A stretch of DNA of 64,000 nucleotides from Mucilaginibacter aquatilis (GCF_009755275.1 NZ_WQLA01000001.1:372001-436000); one strand, 5' to 3'; positions 8,913-17,708 are shown, numbered from the stretch's first letter. The notes: generated by a model from the letters alone, not told the origin. Program-made: numbers and translations.

Positions 8913-9653
8913 TTAGTTAACCTGTTCACTGGTTTTTCCAAAGCGGCGTTCGCGTTTTTGATAATCTAAAATAGCTTCAAACAGGTCATCGCGCCTGAAA
9001 TCGGGCCAAAGTTTATGAGTGAAATATAACTCTGCATAAGCAATTTGCCAAAGCAGGTAATTGCTTATTCTAAACTCCCCGCTTGTTCTGATAAGCAGTT
9101 CAGGATCGGGCAGGTTGTGTGTATATAAATGTTGCGAAAATACTTCCTCAGTTACATCTTCGGGCTTTAACAAGCCCTGCTGTACTTTAGCTGCAATTTT
9201 TTGGACTGCCTGCACCATCTCCCTGCGCGAACCGTAACTTAAAGCCAGAGTAAGTACAAGCCCGGTATTACCTTTGGTTTTTTCAATGGCACCCATCAAT
9301 TCACGGTGACATTTACCCGGCAGCATTTCTAAATCGCCTATAGCATTTAACCTTACGTTATTTTGCATCAGCTTTTTTATTTCCTTGTTGATGGTGCTCA
9401 CCAGCAACTCCATAATAGCTGTAACTTCCAAACTCGGGCGATTCCAGTTTTCGGCCGAAAAGGTATATAGCGTTAAATACTTTACACCAATTTCGCCGGC
9501 GCCCTCAACTACATCGCGTACAGATACAACTCCGTTATGATGACCGAATACACGCAGTTTGCCTTTTCCTTTAGCCCAACGGCCATTACCATCCATAATA
9601 ATGGCTACATGCTCAGGAAGCCGCGTTATATCAATCTGATCTTTAAAACCCAT
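8913..9653 (-). CDS. uppS: Isoprenyl transferase (undecaprenyl diphosphate synthase)
   Basis: Cis-prenyltransferase that makes the C55 lipid carrier for cell-wall synthesis. The 246-residue protein shows the catalytic motif IIMDGNGRWAKGKG at residues 18-31, YTFSAENWNRP, and the C-terminal LLIRTSGEFRISNYLLWQIA with YAELYFT. It ends 60 bp upstream of bamA, a common arrangement in this phylum. Confidence 0.96.
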   Translation of the reverse strand: MGFKDQIDITRLPEHVAIIMDGNGRWAKGKGKLRVFGHHNGVVSVRDVVEGAGEIGVKYLTLYTFSAENWNRPSLEVTAIMELLVSTINKEIKKLMQNNVRLNAIGDLEMLPGKCHRELMGAIEKTKGNTGLVLTLALSYGSRREMVQAVQKIAAKVQQGLLKPEDVTEEVFSQHLYTHNLPDPELLIRTSGEFRISNYLLWQIAYAELYFTHKLWPDFRRDDLFEAILDYQKRERRFGKTSEQVN

Positions 9654-9958
9654 AATGTTGTTGCTTACAGCCCATTAAAAAAACGTACATGGCCTAACTT
9701 AAAACCGCAACCTTATCACTCATCTGTTCATCTGGGTTTTAACCGTTGTACACAATTAATGAGGTTTTTGACAAGTGCATACCTTGCCAAATCTCAAAAT
9801 TTTCAGGGTACAAAGGTAAAACTATACTTTGATTTTTTTATTATTCAATTTGCAAAAAGATAACGTATTTCAATTGGTTTGCAGCGGCTTAAAGCGCACA
9901 AAAAAACCGCAGAAGCTTTAATTGCCTTGCGGTTTTGTAAAATGACTACCCTATATCT
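9654..9958. other. Intergenic region between uppS and exbD
   Basis: 305 bp without a convincing gene. It holds a terminator hairpin next to exbD (9903-9936) and, on the minus strand at 9811-9818, TACCTTTG, which matches the -7 box and could drive uppS with a long (about 150 nt) leader. There is no -33 partner at normal spacing, so that promoter is weakly supported. Confidence 0.6.
9903..9936 (-). terminator. Terminator after exbD
   Basis: Inverted repeat with arms AAAACCGCA and TGCGGTTTT around a loop of about 15 nt. On the minus strand it ends in a T-rich stretch and lies 23 nt past the exbD stop. Confidence 0.65.
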
Positions 9959-10477
9959 TTAATAAATTGACTGCTGCTTGAGCATGTCCACATCTTTATC
10001 GTCAATATCAACAATAGCGTATTGCTTGTTTTGTGTAATGTTTAACTCATCAAGCGCATCAATAAGATTACCGTATTTTGAATGGTTGCTTGGTTTGAGA
10101 ATAACAAGCATAGGTTTACCAGTTTGTTGTTTGATAAGTTGCTGCTTGCTTAAAAGTGCTTTTCGAAGCCCTTCCCTGCCATAATCTATTACTTCCACGT
10201 TTGTATTACCAGGCAAGCCACGGTAAAGCAAAACCTTATTATCGGCCCCAAGGCAAAGCGTTACCGTTCGGCTTTGAGCTACAGCTTGGTTTTCAGCATC
10301 AACAGGCATGGCTAAATCCATTGCCTTTGGCTTTGACAGTGTAGTAGTCAACATAAAGAAAGTCACCAGCAAAAAAGCCAAATCTACCATAGCGGTAAGG
10401 TCAACGCGCAGGCTTTGAGGTTTGCGCAGCGGTTTTTTGCCATCATTTTTTGCGGGAGATGCATTTAGCTCGGCCAT
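9959..10477 (-). CDS. ExbD/TolR family biopolymer transport protein
   Basis: Inner-membrane protein of 172 residues with one helix (about residues 30-48; AMVDLAFLLVTFFMLTTTL). The conserved membrane aspartate of the ExbD/TolR family lies in the helix (MVDLAF). The remainder is periplasmic. Family members work with ExbB/TolQ and TonB/TolA to pass proton-motive energy to the outer membrane. No exbB or tonB gene is adjacent; the gene stands alone with its own terminator, so its partner must be encoded elsewhere. Confidence 0.9.
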   Translation of the reverse strand: MAELNASPAKNDGKKPLRKPQSLRVDLTAMVDLAFLLVTFFMLTTTLSKPKAMDLAMPVDAENQAVAQSRTVTLCLGADNKVLLYRGLPGNTNVEVIDYGREGLRKALLSKQQLIKQQTGKPMLVILKPSNHSKYGNLIDALDELNITQNKQYAIVDIDDKDVDMLKQQSIY

Positions 10478-10810
10478 ATTGTTACGTTTTAAGGTTAAAT
10501 AATTGGTTTACAATACTTACAACGGCTTATTGAACACTTTTGTTGCAGTAAATTCTACCTATTTTATAGATAATATTATCAGAATGCGCTAATTTAATCT
10601 TGGGGCAATTTTATAACATTGCAGATAACAAAAGCCATCAACGTCTACTCCTTTTTATCCGTGAAACTTCTTTTCCACCGCAGTTTTCCGGTACAGTCTC
10701 CTGCTTAAGCAGGCTTTTGAAAACGAAGAGCGCCGGCATGTTTATGCCGGCGCTCTTTAAAATACAGCTAAAAAATTCAGATGGTATCTTTACATCAGAT
10801 CATCACCAAA
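10478..10810. other. Intergenic region between exbD and proline dehydrogenase
   Basis: 333 bp with no supported gene. It contains a strong hairpin at 10727-10757 next to the proline dehydrogenase stop, and a short palindrome CCTGCTTAAGCAGG near 10700. No clear -33/-7 promoter for exbD was found. Confidence 0.6.
10727..10757 (-). terminator. Terminator hairpin after proline dehydrogenase
   Basis: Perfect 12-bp inverted repeat, arms GAGCGCCGGCAT and ATGCCGGCGCTC with a 4-nt loop. On the minus strand it lies about 50 nt past the stop of the proline dehydrogenase gene and runs into CTTCGTTTTC, only moderately T-rich. GC-rich stem strongly suggests a terminator. Confidence 0.7.
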
Positions 10811-12013
10811 TTAAATCTTTCTGCGTTTCTTTTCTTTAATTATCAGGCTGAGTTCACGGCTCATTTGTCCGGCAATGGCTGTATTTTCGTTAGCGCGTCT
10901 GAACAGGTATGGCATCACGGCTTTTACCGGTCCGTAAGGCACGTATTTCACCACGTTGTAACCTGCATTAGCTAAATTAAAGCTTAGGTTATCGCTCATG
11001 CCCAGCAATTGCGAAAAATATACATGCGGATGGTTATGAGGTATACGCAGCTGGTTTAATAAATCGGCAAGCAGGCGGCAGCTATCTTCGTTATGCGTAC
11101 CTGCAACCAGCGCAATGCGGTCAACATGTTCAACACAAAAACGCAAACTATCATTGTAATCCCGGTCGGCGGAGGCTTTGTCGGGCTGTATGGGTGATGG
11201 ATAGCCCATTTCAGCAGCACGTTTACGCTCCTTCTCCATATAAGCGCCGCGTACCAGTTTTACGCCCAAATAGAAACCTTCGGTACGGGCAATGTCAAAG
11301 TCAACCTTTAATGATGCCAGCTTGTCGTGACGGTAAATTTGATACGTATTAAAAATAATGGCCCTGTCGCGGTTGTAACGGCGCATCATACTCATGGCCA
11401 AACGGTCAATGGTCAATTGTATCCAGGTTTCTTCGGCATCTATCATTACCGGTATGCCTGCCTGGTAAGCCTTGTTACATATGGCCTGAACGCGTGCTTG
11501 TACTTTTTGCCACTCCAGCTCTTCAGCTTCTGTCAGTTTTGTTCCGGCATCAAGCTTTTCTAATAAGCCAAACCGCCCTACCCCTGTTACCTTAAATACA
11601 GTGATGGGAATTGCCGGGTCGCCGGTGGCACGCTCAATAGTACCGATGATTTCATCGCGGGTATCATCAAATACTTTTTCGTCTTCTTCACCCTCTACGG
11701 AGTAATCGAGTATGGTGCCAACGCCGCCTTTGTACAAATTTTTAATGGTAGCATCACATTCTGCAATGGTTTCGCCCCCGCAAAACTGCTTAAATATGGT
11801 AGCCTTAATAATTCCTTTTATGGGCAAACCTATGCCCATGGCAAAATTGGTAATACCCGGACCTATCTTTACTAAAAAATTATTGTTGATGGCTTTAAAC
11901 AACCAGTACGCGCGGTTCAAATCGGCGTTAGATGCATGTTTAAAAGCTATTTCGGTATTTTCGAATGATAAATTTCCCTTAACGGGTGGAACAGAATCTT
12001 GTTGGTCAAACAT
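10811..12013 (-). CDS. Proline dehydrogenase (single-domain)
   Basis: FAD enzyme that oxidises proline to pyrroline-5-carboxylate at the membrane, first step of proline breakdown. The 400-residue protein has the PRODH (beta/alpha)8 signatures: MIDAEETWIQ at residues about 192-201, GVKLVRGAYMEKERKRA near the middle and VAGTHNEDS. It is a monofunctional form, lacking the aldehyde dehydrogenase half of PutA. It is divergent from the S4/aroB pair. A TAATTTTG box 4 nt before the ATG suggests a leaderless mRNA. Confidence 0.93.
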   Translation of the reverse strand: MFDQQDSVPPVKGNLSFENTEIAFKHASNADLNRAYWLFKAINNNFLVKIGPGITNFAMGIGLPIKGIIKATIFKQFCGGETIAECDATIKNLYKGGVGTILDYSVEGEEDEKVFDDTRDEIIGTIERATGDPAIPITVFKVTGVGRFGLLEKLDAGTKLTEAEELEWQKVQARVQAICNKAYQAGIPVMIDAEETWIQLTIDRLAMSMMRRYNRDRAIIFNTYQIYRHDKLASLKVDFDIARTEGFYLGVKLVRGAYMEKERKRAAEMGYPSPIQPDKASADRDYNDSLRFCVEHVDRIALVAGTHNEDSCRLLADLLNQLRIPHNHPHVYFSQLLGMSDNLSFNLANAGYNVVKYVPYGPVKAVMPYLFRRANENTAIAGQMSRELSLIIKEKKRRKI

Positions 12014-12017
12014 CGCA

Positions 12018-12025
12018 CAAAATTA
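12018..12025 (-). promoter_or_regulatory. Candidate -7 element for proline dehydrogenase
   Basis: Minus-strand TAATTTTG followed by TGCG and then the ATG at 12013. Nineteen nucleotides further upstream the -33 position reads ATG instead of TTG, a one-base mismatch. Spacing implies initiation at or near the start codon. Confidence 0.5.
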
Positions 12026-12064
12026 GAAAATCAAACTGATAACTCATTTTTTGATGTAATAGTT

Positions 12065-12072
12065 TATTTTTG
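12065..12072 (+). promoter_or_regulatory. Candidate -7 element for the S4 protein/aroB operon
   Basis: TATTTTTG, a full TAnnTTTG match, lies 7 nt before the ATG at 12080. It faces the proline dehydrogenase promoter across a 66-bp divergent region. No TTG at the -33 spacing. Confidence 0.45.
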
Positions 12073-12079
12073 CCGCACC

Positions 12080-12286
12080 ATGATTGAATTTAAACTTGAC
12101 GGTGACTTTATTCCTCTGATACAGTTGCTTAAGGCAACCGGACTGGTTTACACCGGTGGTGAAGCACAAATTGTAGTAACCGAAGGTGAAGTTAAGTATA
12201 ATGGACAGGTTGACTACCGTAAACGCCTAAAGGTAAAACGTGGCGATGTAGTTGAATTCAGGTCGCAAAAAATTGTGGTGATTTAG
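12080..12286 (+). CDS. Small S4-domain RNA-binding protein (YbcJ/YaaA-like)
   Basis: A 68-residue protein made almost entirely of an S4 RNA-binding fold: FIPLIQLLKATGLVYTGGEA, then EVKYNGQVDYRKRLKVKRGD and VVEFRSQKIVV. The start at 12080 is preferred over an upstream ATG at 11999 because the extension does not belong to the fold and a -7 promoter box (12065-12072) lies between the two. The stop is 3 nt before the aroB ATG, so the two are probably co-translated. Substrate RNA unknown; the family is often linked to ribosomal RNA. Confidence 0.85.
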   Translation: MIEFKLDGDFIPLIQLLKATGLVYTGGEAQIVVTEGEVKYNGQVDYRKRLKVKRGDVVEFRSQKIVVI

Positions 12287-12289
12287 TTT

Positions 12290-13360
12290 ATGGATACGAT
12301 TAAAAGTATTGATTACCCGGTTTTTTTTAACGATACCCTTACCCAACTGGTTAATCTGATTGAAAAAGGCAATTACTCCCGCTTTTTTATATTGACTGAT
12401 GAGCATACCGGCGAACATTGTTTACCGTTACTGCAAAGCCACCTAGAACACCTGAACGATAAATACGATGTAATTGAGGTTAGCGCCGGTGAGGAAAGCA
12501 AGAATATTGATTTTTGTTCGGGCATTTGGAAGATGCTGATTGATTTTGGCGCCGACCGCCACAGCCTCATGATTAACTTGGGCGGCGGTGTAATTGGTGA
12601 TATGGGCGGCTTTGCGGCCAGCACCTACAAACGCGGAATTGACTTTGTGCAGGTGCCTACTACATTGTTATCACAGGTTGATGCCTCGGTTGGTGGCAAA
12701 ACCGGTATCGACTTTGATAACCTTAAAAACATTATAGGCACCTTTACCCAGCCTAAGGCTGTGTTTATAGAACCTACGTTTTTACAAACCCTGCCACAAC
12801 GCCAAATACTTTCAGGATATGCCGAAATGTTAAAGCACGGCCTTATACAGGATGCTGTATATTGGAACCAGTTAAAGGAACAAGGTATCAGCAACGGCGC
12901 TCCTGCTCCTGAATTGATTCACCGTTCGGTTGCGATAAAAAACAACGTTGTTGTAAATGATCCGTTTGAAAAAGGCTTTCGCAAGTGCCTGAATTTTGGA
13001 CATACCGTTGGCCACGCTGTTGAAACTTACTCGTTGCAAAACGACGACGGCAAACACATAACCCATGGCGAAGCTGTAGCTATAGGTATGATTTGCGAGG
13101 CATGGCTATCACATAAAAAGGCAGGACTAAGCGCTGAAGAATTGAGTGAGATTGCTACAGTGCTTAACAACCTCTATCCAAAGTATGATCTTGATGAATC
13201 GTGCTACACGCTGCTGCACAGCTTAATGAAAACCGATAAAAAAAATCAGAATGGTTTTGTTAACTGTACCTTACTTAACAAAATAGGTGAGTGCAGTATA
13301 GATCATATTTGTACCGAAGAAGAACTTTGCGATAGCCTGCGTTATTACGCTACGCTGTAA
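12290..13360 (+). CDS. aroB: 3-dehydroquinate synthase
   Basis: Second enzyme of the shikimate pathway; NAD- and metal-dependent cyclisation of DAHP to 3-dehydroquinate. The 356-residue protein shows the nucleotide-binding GGGVIGDMGGFAASTYKRG, the following VPTTLLSQVDASVGGKTGID, and metal-binding histidines in FGHTVGHAVE and HGEAVAIGM. It follows the S4 gene by 3 nt. Other chorismate genes (aroC, aroA, DAHP synthase) lie elsewhere in the window. Confidence 0.97.
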   Translation: MDTIKSIDYPVFFNDTLTQLVNLIEKGNYSRFFILTDEHTGEHCLPLLQSHLEHLNDKYDVIEVSAGEESKNIDFCSGIWKMLIDFGADRHSLMINLGGGVIGDMGGFAASTYKRGIDFVQVPTTLLSQVDASVGGKTGIDFDNLKNIIGTFTQPKAVFIEPTFLQTLPQRQILSGYAEMLKHGLIQDAVYWNQLKEQGISNGAPAPELIHRSVAIKNNVVVNDPFEKGFRKCLNFGHTVGHAVETYSLQNDDGKHITHGEAVAIGMICEAWLSHKKAGLSAEELSEIATVLNNLYPKYDLDESCYTLLHSLMKTDKKNQNGFVNCTLLNKIGECSIDHICTEEELCDSLRYYATL

Positions 13361-13377
13361 AGCTTTCAATCAACTTC

Positions 13378-13470
13378 AAATTGTCATCTTTAACGTTGGC
13401 TAAATATCTTAATTACATTATGGCAATACCGCCTGTATTAAGACTTAGCAGTTGTTAGGGATGACAATTT
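13378..13470. repeat. Palindromic intergenic element after aroB
   Basis: Arms AAATTGTCATC (13378-13388) and GATGACAATTT (13460-13470) are perfect complements over 11 bp around a 71-nt interior, followed by TTGTTT. The outer GTCATC/GATGAC resembles the ends of the other palindromic elements in this window. It may also act as the aroB transcript end. Confidence 0.5.
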
Positions 13471-13608
13471 TTGTTTACAGCTGTCCGTTTTTAATTTGGC
13501 TAAGACATGATCTTATTTGATAGAATGACCAAGCTTTTGGCCTATTGTAAAACTTGTTTATAGAATTACATTTTGAACAATGTAATTTAGGTTCTTCTGC
13601 ATACAACT

Positions 13609-14169
13609 ATGAAACTGCATATTAAAAACATGGTTTGCCGGCGCTGTATAACGGCCGTTGAAAATGAGTTGAGCAAAGAGGGGTACCACATTCATCAAAT
13701 TGAATTAGGCGAAGTAACGGTTGCCGAAGATCTTAACAATAGTCAACTTGATAAGCTGAATACCAGCCTTAAACACTTAGGATTTGAACTGATAGACGAC
13801 CGTAAAAGCCGTTTGGTAGAAAAAATCAAGAATATTATTATAGACCTCGTTCATCATAATGAACAAAACCTAGCTATAAATTTATCTGCCTACCTGGCTC
13901 ATCAGCTGCACTACGAGTATAATTATTTAAGTAATTTATTTTCGGAAACCGAGGGTACTACTGTTGAGAAGTACTATATAAGCCAGAAGATTGAAAAGGT
14001 GAAGGAACTGCTTATTTACGATGAGCTTACTTTGAGCCAGATTGCCAATCGTATGGGCTACAGCAGCGTGGCCTATCTGTCAAGCCAGTTTAAAAAAGAA
14101 ACAGGTTTAACGCCAAGTCACTTCAAAAACATAAAGGACAACAAACGCCGCAACATTGAAGAACTGTAA
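13609..14169 (+). CDS. AraC-family regulator with an N-terminal heavy-metal-associated domain
   Basis: A 186-residue protein. Residues 1-65 resemble an HMA metal-binding fold (IKNMVCRRC, Cys10 and Cys13 in a CxxC). Residues about 75-180 form an AraC-type double helix-turn-helix (LSQIANRMGYSSVAYLSSQF and KKETGLTPSHFK). The combination suggests direct metal sensing by a DNA-binding protein. The next gene, 63 bp downstream on the same strand, is an HMA-domain membrane protein, a likely target. Metal specificity cannot be read from sequence. Confidence 0.85.
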   Translation: MKLHIKNMVCRRCITAVENELSKEGYHIHQIELGEVTVAEDLNNSQLDKLNTSLKHLGFELIDDRKSRLVEKIKNIIIDLVHHNEQNLAINLSAYLAHQLHYEYNYLSNLFSETEGTTVEKYYISQKIEKVKELLIYDELTLSQIANRMGYSSVAYLSSQFKKETGLTPSHFKNIKDNKRRNIEEL

Positions 14170-14220
14170 ATTTTGAAAAGCATAGCCTTAATTGTATAAA
14201 GTTATGGCTACCCTAAGCTG

Positions 14221-14228
14221 TACCTTTG
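14221..14228 (+). promoter_or_regulatory. Candidate -7 element for the HMA membrane protein
   Basis: TACCTTTG, a full TAnnTTTG match, 4 nt (CTAC) before the ATG at 14233. The nearest TTG upstream is too far away (26 nt) for standard spacing, which could fit an activator-dependent promoter for the AraC protein upstream; that part is inference. Confidence 0.45.
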
Positions 14229-14232
14229 CTAC

Positions 14233-14973
14233 ATGAAACATACCTATAAAGTGACCGGCATGACCTGTGCCGGTTGTCAATATAAAGTACAGCACCTGCT
14301 TAGCCAGGTTCCACATGTAAATGAAGCTGTTGTAAACCTAGAAAGGGGCGATGTTACCGTTGAAATGGACGAACATGTAAACACAACTGTTTTGCAGGAT
14401 GCCCTTAAAGAGTATCCAAAATATCAGCTTACGGATGTACCGGTCACGTCATCGACCCCTATTAGTATGAACATGGAGGCCGAAGACAAGCGCACCTGGT
14501 TTGAAACTTATAAACCCATTGTACTTATTTTCTTCTACATAATTATGGTATCGGTTATTGCCGGTTCAACCTTACTGGGTTTTGATGAGTTGGTGTTTAT
14601 GCGCGTATTTATGGCGGGGTTTTTCCTGGTATTCTCTTTCTTTAAAATGCTTAACCTCGATGGCTTTGCCGACAGCTATGCCATGTATGATGTTATTGCC
14701 CGTAAGTTTAAGGCCTGGGGCTACATTTATGCTTTGCTCGAACTGGCTTTAGGTTTGGCCTACGCTACCAACTTTAATCCAGCCATAACTAACTTGGTAA
14801 CCCTGGTAATAATGAGTGTAAGCATTGTTGGCGTGCTGCAAACCGTATTGAATAAAAAAGTGATAAAATGCGCCTGCTTAGGGGCTGTATTTAACCTGCC
14901 AATGAGTACCGTTACCATTATTGAGGATGGATTAATGATTGTGATGAGTGCAGTAATGTTGTGGATGATGTAA
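14233..14973 (+). CDS. HMA-domain membrane protein (MauE/DoxX-like)
   Basis: A 246-residue protein with an N-terminal heavy-metal-associated domain (residues 1-66; GMTCAGC with Cys12 and Cys15) joined to about five membrane helices (about 94-116, 122-140, 162-180, 185-206, 226-245). A second cysteine pair, KCACLG (Cys213, Cys215), precedes the last helix, as in MauE/DoxX-type redox membrane proteins. Likely roles are metal or thiol handling at the inner membrane; transport direction is not evident. Neighbour of an HMA-AraC regulator. Confidence 0.8.
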   Translation: MKHTYKVTGMTCAGCQYKVQHLLSQVPHVNEAVVNLERGDVTVEMDEHVNTTVLQDALKEYPKYQLTDVPVTSSTPISMNMEAEDKRTWFETYKPIVLIFFYIIMVSVIAGSTLLGFDELVFMRVFMAGFFLVFSFFKMLNLDGFADSYAMYDVIARKFKAWGYIYALLELALGLAYATNFNPAITNLVTLVIMSVSIVGVLQTVLNKKVIKCACLGAVFNLPMSTVTIIEDGLMIVMSAVMLWMM

Positions 14974-14989
14974 CGGCGGTTGCTACTTA

Positions 14990-15070
14990 CTTAAATCTCA
15001 TATCGCTGTGCTACCGCATCCGGGCCGCGGTGGCTCTTAGTTCTTTTGATGATAAAAGAACCAAACTCAA
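14990..15070. repeat. Hairpin-bearing intergenic segment
   Basis: A GC-rich stretch (CGGGCCGCGGTGGC) is followed by a perfect 8-bp hairpin GTTCTTTT (15040-15047) / AAAAGAAC (15054-15061). A similar arrangement recurs at 16080-16190 with a different hairpin, so this may be a diverged copy of an interspersed element. Confidence 0.35.
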
Positions 15071-15134
15071 GTGTAGTACAATATTCCTCGTCTCTCGAAA
15101 TTACACGTAAGAGGAAACACTATGCGACATACCA

Positions 15135-15875
15135 TTATTCCTTAATAATTTCCAGCGGACTGATTTTGCGCATGCGGTAACAGTTCATGGCGGTTTCGCC
15201 TAGTTGTGCAATAAGTTTATAATTGGCAATAGCACCTACGGCGGCTCCTATTACAGGTAACAATTGTGCCAGCTTGGCCAGGTCAATGTAGTCGCGGTAC
15301 TCCTGTTGAAATATGCGCCAGTCAAACTCATCTGCATCGCCTGGCAAAGAGCCACTGTAGCCTTGCCAGCCAGCCATCAGCTCATACACTTCATTACGCC
15401 GCTGCTGGCTCGAAAATGCTAACTGAAAAATGTAGAGTATATATAAACGCTCTTTGTAATCCTTTACATCGTAGCCATACAGCGCTGCTATTTCAAACAG
15501 CAGTTTTAGTTTAATCCCAATCAATATCGGGAAATCAGCCATGCCCATTAAAAAGCCGCCTGCACCGGTAACCGCACCTTCTACGGTGGCAGTATTACGG
15601 TAAGTTTCTATTTTTTGCCTTACCAAAGACTCTCGTAACTGCAATGGTGTATCGAGTTCGGGAGATGTAGAGGTAGTATACTTAGCACCAAACAACACGG
15701 CTTTTATCATTTTTTCGATAGTGGTGGTAATGGCCGCGTGGACTTTATCAGGAATAAGGTCGTTTATTTTCGTTTGCACAGTTTTAGATACCTTATCGGT
15801 AAATGAAGGCTTTTTTTGCATACGGTGCTGCCAAAACTGAAGTTCGATGTGTGCCTGTTGTTCGTAGCTTGTCAT
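15135..15875 (-). CDS. EcsC family protein
   Basis: A 246-residue protein resembling the EcsC family (named after the third gene of the Bacillus ecs locus, exact function unknown). Recognisable parts are the glycine-rich segment VEGAVTGAGGFLMGMADFPI (about residues 95-114), the charged YGYDVKDYKERLYILYIF, and a second glycine/alanine segment PVIGAAVGAIANY near the C terminus. The two Gly/Ala segments are weakly hydrophobic and might associate with membrane. Isolated gene, no clear operon partner. Confidence 0.8.
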   Translation of the reverse strand: MTSYEQQAHIELQFWQHRMQKKPSFTDKVSKTVQTKINDLIPDKVHAAITTTIEKMIKAVLFGAKYTTSTSPELDTPLQLRESLVRQKIETYRNTATVEGAVTGAGGFLMGMADFPILIGIKLKLLFEIAALYGYDVKDYKERLYILYIFQLAFSSQQRRNEVYELMAGWQGYSGSLPGDADEFDWRIFQQEYRDYIDLAKLAQLLPVIGAAVGAIANYKLIAQLGETAMNCYRMRKISPLEIIKE

Positions 15876-16079
15876 GCAGGTTTGTTATTGTTTAGGCTAA
15901 TATTAAGGTAATACATGTTGGTTACATGTTAATCAACCAAATTTCATTCCAACTGTAAAATAAGCAGTACAGTGTAATCGATATTAGTTTTACCTGAAGC
16001 AATAAGTTAATGAGTCTCTCCATTCAGAGATTGTAAATTATAGAATTTACAGAATTAAATTTTAGGAAATTAATTTTAT

Positions 16080-16215
16080 AAAAGAGCGGTGGCCCGCCAC
16101 AACACCCGGCCGGGAGCTGCCTGTGCGCGGGCAGGGATTGTTGTGGATAGGCGTTTTTGTTACTTTTGGGGCTATGCCAAAAGTAATAGCCCGAGCGGCA
16201 ATGAGCGGTAGAAAA
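16080..16215. repeat. GC-rich element with TTACTTTTGG hairpin
   Basis: A GC-rich block (about 16085-16135) differs sharply in composition from its AT-rich flanks and is followed by a perfect 10-bp inverted repeat TTACTTTTGG (16160-16169) / CCAAAAGTAA (16177-16186). No reading frame of useful length. Layout resembles 14990-15070. Probably an interspersed non-coding element; a remnant of a mobile element is possible. Confidence 0.4.
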
Positions 16216-16287
16216 GCGACAAGCTAAACTACTCTACAGCTAACCAATACACACGTCCGCAAATACCTGCGCTAGAAAACTTTGAAC

Positions 16288-16314
16288 AAGATTTCTCCTA
16301 ACGTCGAAATGACA
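16288..16314. repeat. Half of a GTCATTTCGA palindromic element
   Basis: AAGATTTCTCC, then ACGTCGAAATGAC closely matches the right arm of the complete element at 62754-62831. The left arm is missing, so this is a degenerate or single-arm copy. Confidence 0.55.
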
Positions 16315-16335
16315 GTACGGTTTGATTTAAGCCTC

Positions 16336-17427
16336 TTATAACTTACTTCCTTTATTCCTTAACCAATGATCGGCAACAACCAACGCAGCCATAGCCTCCA
16401 CAATAGGCACGGCACGTGGTACCACGCAAGGATCGTGGCGGCCTTTGCCTTGTATTTGGGCATTATTGCCTTCGGCGTCGATGGTGTTTTGGTTGGTCAT
16501 GATGGTGGCAACGGGTTTAAAGGCAACCTTAAACTCAATAGGCATACCATTGCTGATGCCGCCCTGTATGCCACCCGAAAAGTTAGTAAGCGTTTTCACG
16601 CTGCCGTCCGATTCTTTTGCAAAAATATCGTTATGCTCTGACCCAAGCATTTCGCTGCCGGTAAAGCCCGAGCCGTATTCAAAACCATGTACAGCGTTAA
16701 TGCTCAGCATGGCTTTTCCTAAATCGGCATGCAGCTTATCAAAAACCGGTTCGCCTAAGCCTACCGGGCAATTGGTAATGGTGCAACTTACCTTACCGCC
16801 AATGGTATCGCCTTGTTTGCGTATCTCGTCAATGCGGGCTATCATTTCTTCAGCAGTAGCCGGGTCGGCGCAACGTACTATGTTGGCTTCGCGAATGGTT
16901 TCAAACTCCTGTGCGTTGGTGATGCTGATGTTAGGTGCATCAATTTTGCCTACACTGCTTACGTGAGCCAACACTTCAATGCCCTGCGTTTTAAGCAATA
17001 GCTTGGCAATGGCACCTGCGGCAACACGTGCAGCGGTTTCGCGGGCCGATGAACGGCCTCCTCCCCGGTGATCGCGTATGCCGTACTTGGTAAAATAAGT
17101 ATAATCGGCGTGCGAAGGCCGGAACACGTCCGTGTTGTGGCTGTAATCTTTACTACGCTGGTCTTCGTTAGGAATAAGCATAGCAATAGGCGTGCCCGTG
17201 GTTTTACCCTCAAACGTGCCTGAAAGGATCTGTACGGTATCAGCCTCTTTGCGCTGAGTGGTAATTTTAGATTGACCAGGTTTACGCTTATCTAACTCGG
17301 CTTGTATGTATTCAATATCAATGGGCAAACCAGCAGGGCAACCATCTACAATTACGCCAATGGCCACGCCATGCGATTCGCCAAACGTGGTTATTCTGAA
17401 TAATTGTCCGAAAGAGTTGCCTGCCAT
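16336..17427 (-). CDS. aroC: Chorismate synthase
   Basis: Last step of the shikimate pathway, FMN-dependent conversion of EPSP to chorismate. The 363-residue protein begins with the expected [17 protein letters not shown] and contains [20 protein letters not shown] and [19 protein letters not shown]-terminal [20 protein letters not shown] is intact. Single gene flanked by repeats on both sides. Confidence 0.98.
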   Translation of the reverse strand: MAGNSFGQLFRITTFGESHGVAIGVIVDGCPAGLPIDIEYIQAELDKRKPGQSKITTQRKEADTVQILSGTFEGKTTGTPIAMLIPNEDQRSKDYSHNTDVFRPSHADYTYFTKYGIRDHRGGGRSSARETAARVAAGAIAKLLLKTQGIEVLAHVSSVGKIDAPNISITNAQEFETIREANIVRCADPATAEEMIARIDEIRKQGDTIGGKVSCTITNCPVGLGEPVFDKLHADLGKAMLSINAVHGFEYGSGFTGSEMLGSEHNDIFAKESDGSVKTLTNFSGGIQGGISNGMPIEFKVAFKPVATIMTNQNTIDAEGNNAQIQGKGRHDPCVVPRAVPIVEAMAALVVADHWLRNKGSKL

Positions 17428-17530
17428 GGTGTAAGGATATATATTATAAATTCAAGAATATAGATTAAGCAAATATGTGATTTTTGTCTGAATCAAAATT
17501 TTCAGAATGTGATAATTTTCAGAATTTCAT

Positions 17531-17623
17531 GTCATGCTGAATTTATTTCAGCATCCCATATGCAAAATAGCCTATAATTTTATCTACCTATCCTGTGGGA
17601 TGCCGAAACAAGTTCGGCATGAC
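17531..17623. repeat. Palindromic element, GTCATGCCGAA type
   Basis: 93 bp with ends GTCATGCTGAA and TTCGGCATGAC and a second inner pair CAGCATCCCA / TGGGATGCCG. A second copy is at 30324-30408 upstream of purA. Located between aroC and the cystathionine beta-synthase gene. Confidence 0.7.
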
Positions 17624-17708
17624 GGTAAGAATTTATAATGCTTGGGTTATCGGATTGATGTAATCGCGATACATTCCTTCACTCGTTCACTAACTCACAC
17701 CTCACTCA

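Larger units (their letters stand above)
15876..16335. other. Long intergenic region before aroC
   Basis: 460 bp with no supported gene. It contains an AT-rich stretch with the recurring word ATTTACAGAATTA (about 16043-16055), a GC-rich repeat-like element with a 10-bp hairpin (16080-16215) and half of a GTCATTTCGA-type palindromic element (16288-16314). It reads as a collection of degenerate interspersed repeats. Confidence 0.6.

Noticed and set aside
12625..13066. Minus-strand frames inside aroB
   Set aside because: Overlap entirely with a clearly conserved gene; no start signal or family resemblance.
15082..15118. Sequence resembling a degenerate GTCATTTCGA element (CTCGTCTCTCGAAATTAC)
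   Set aside because: Too diverged and lacking a second arm; not listed as a copy.
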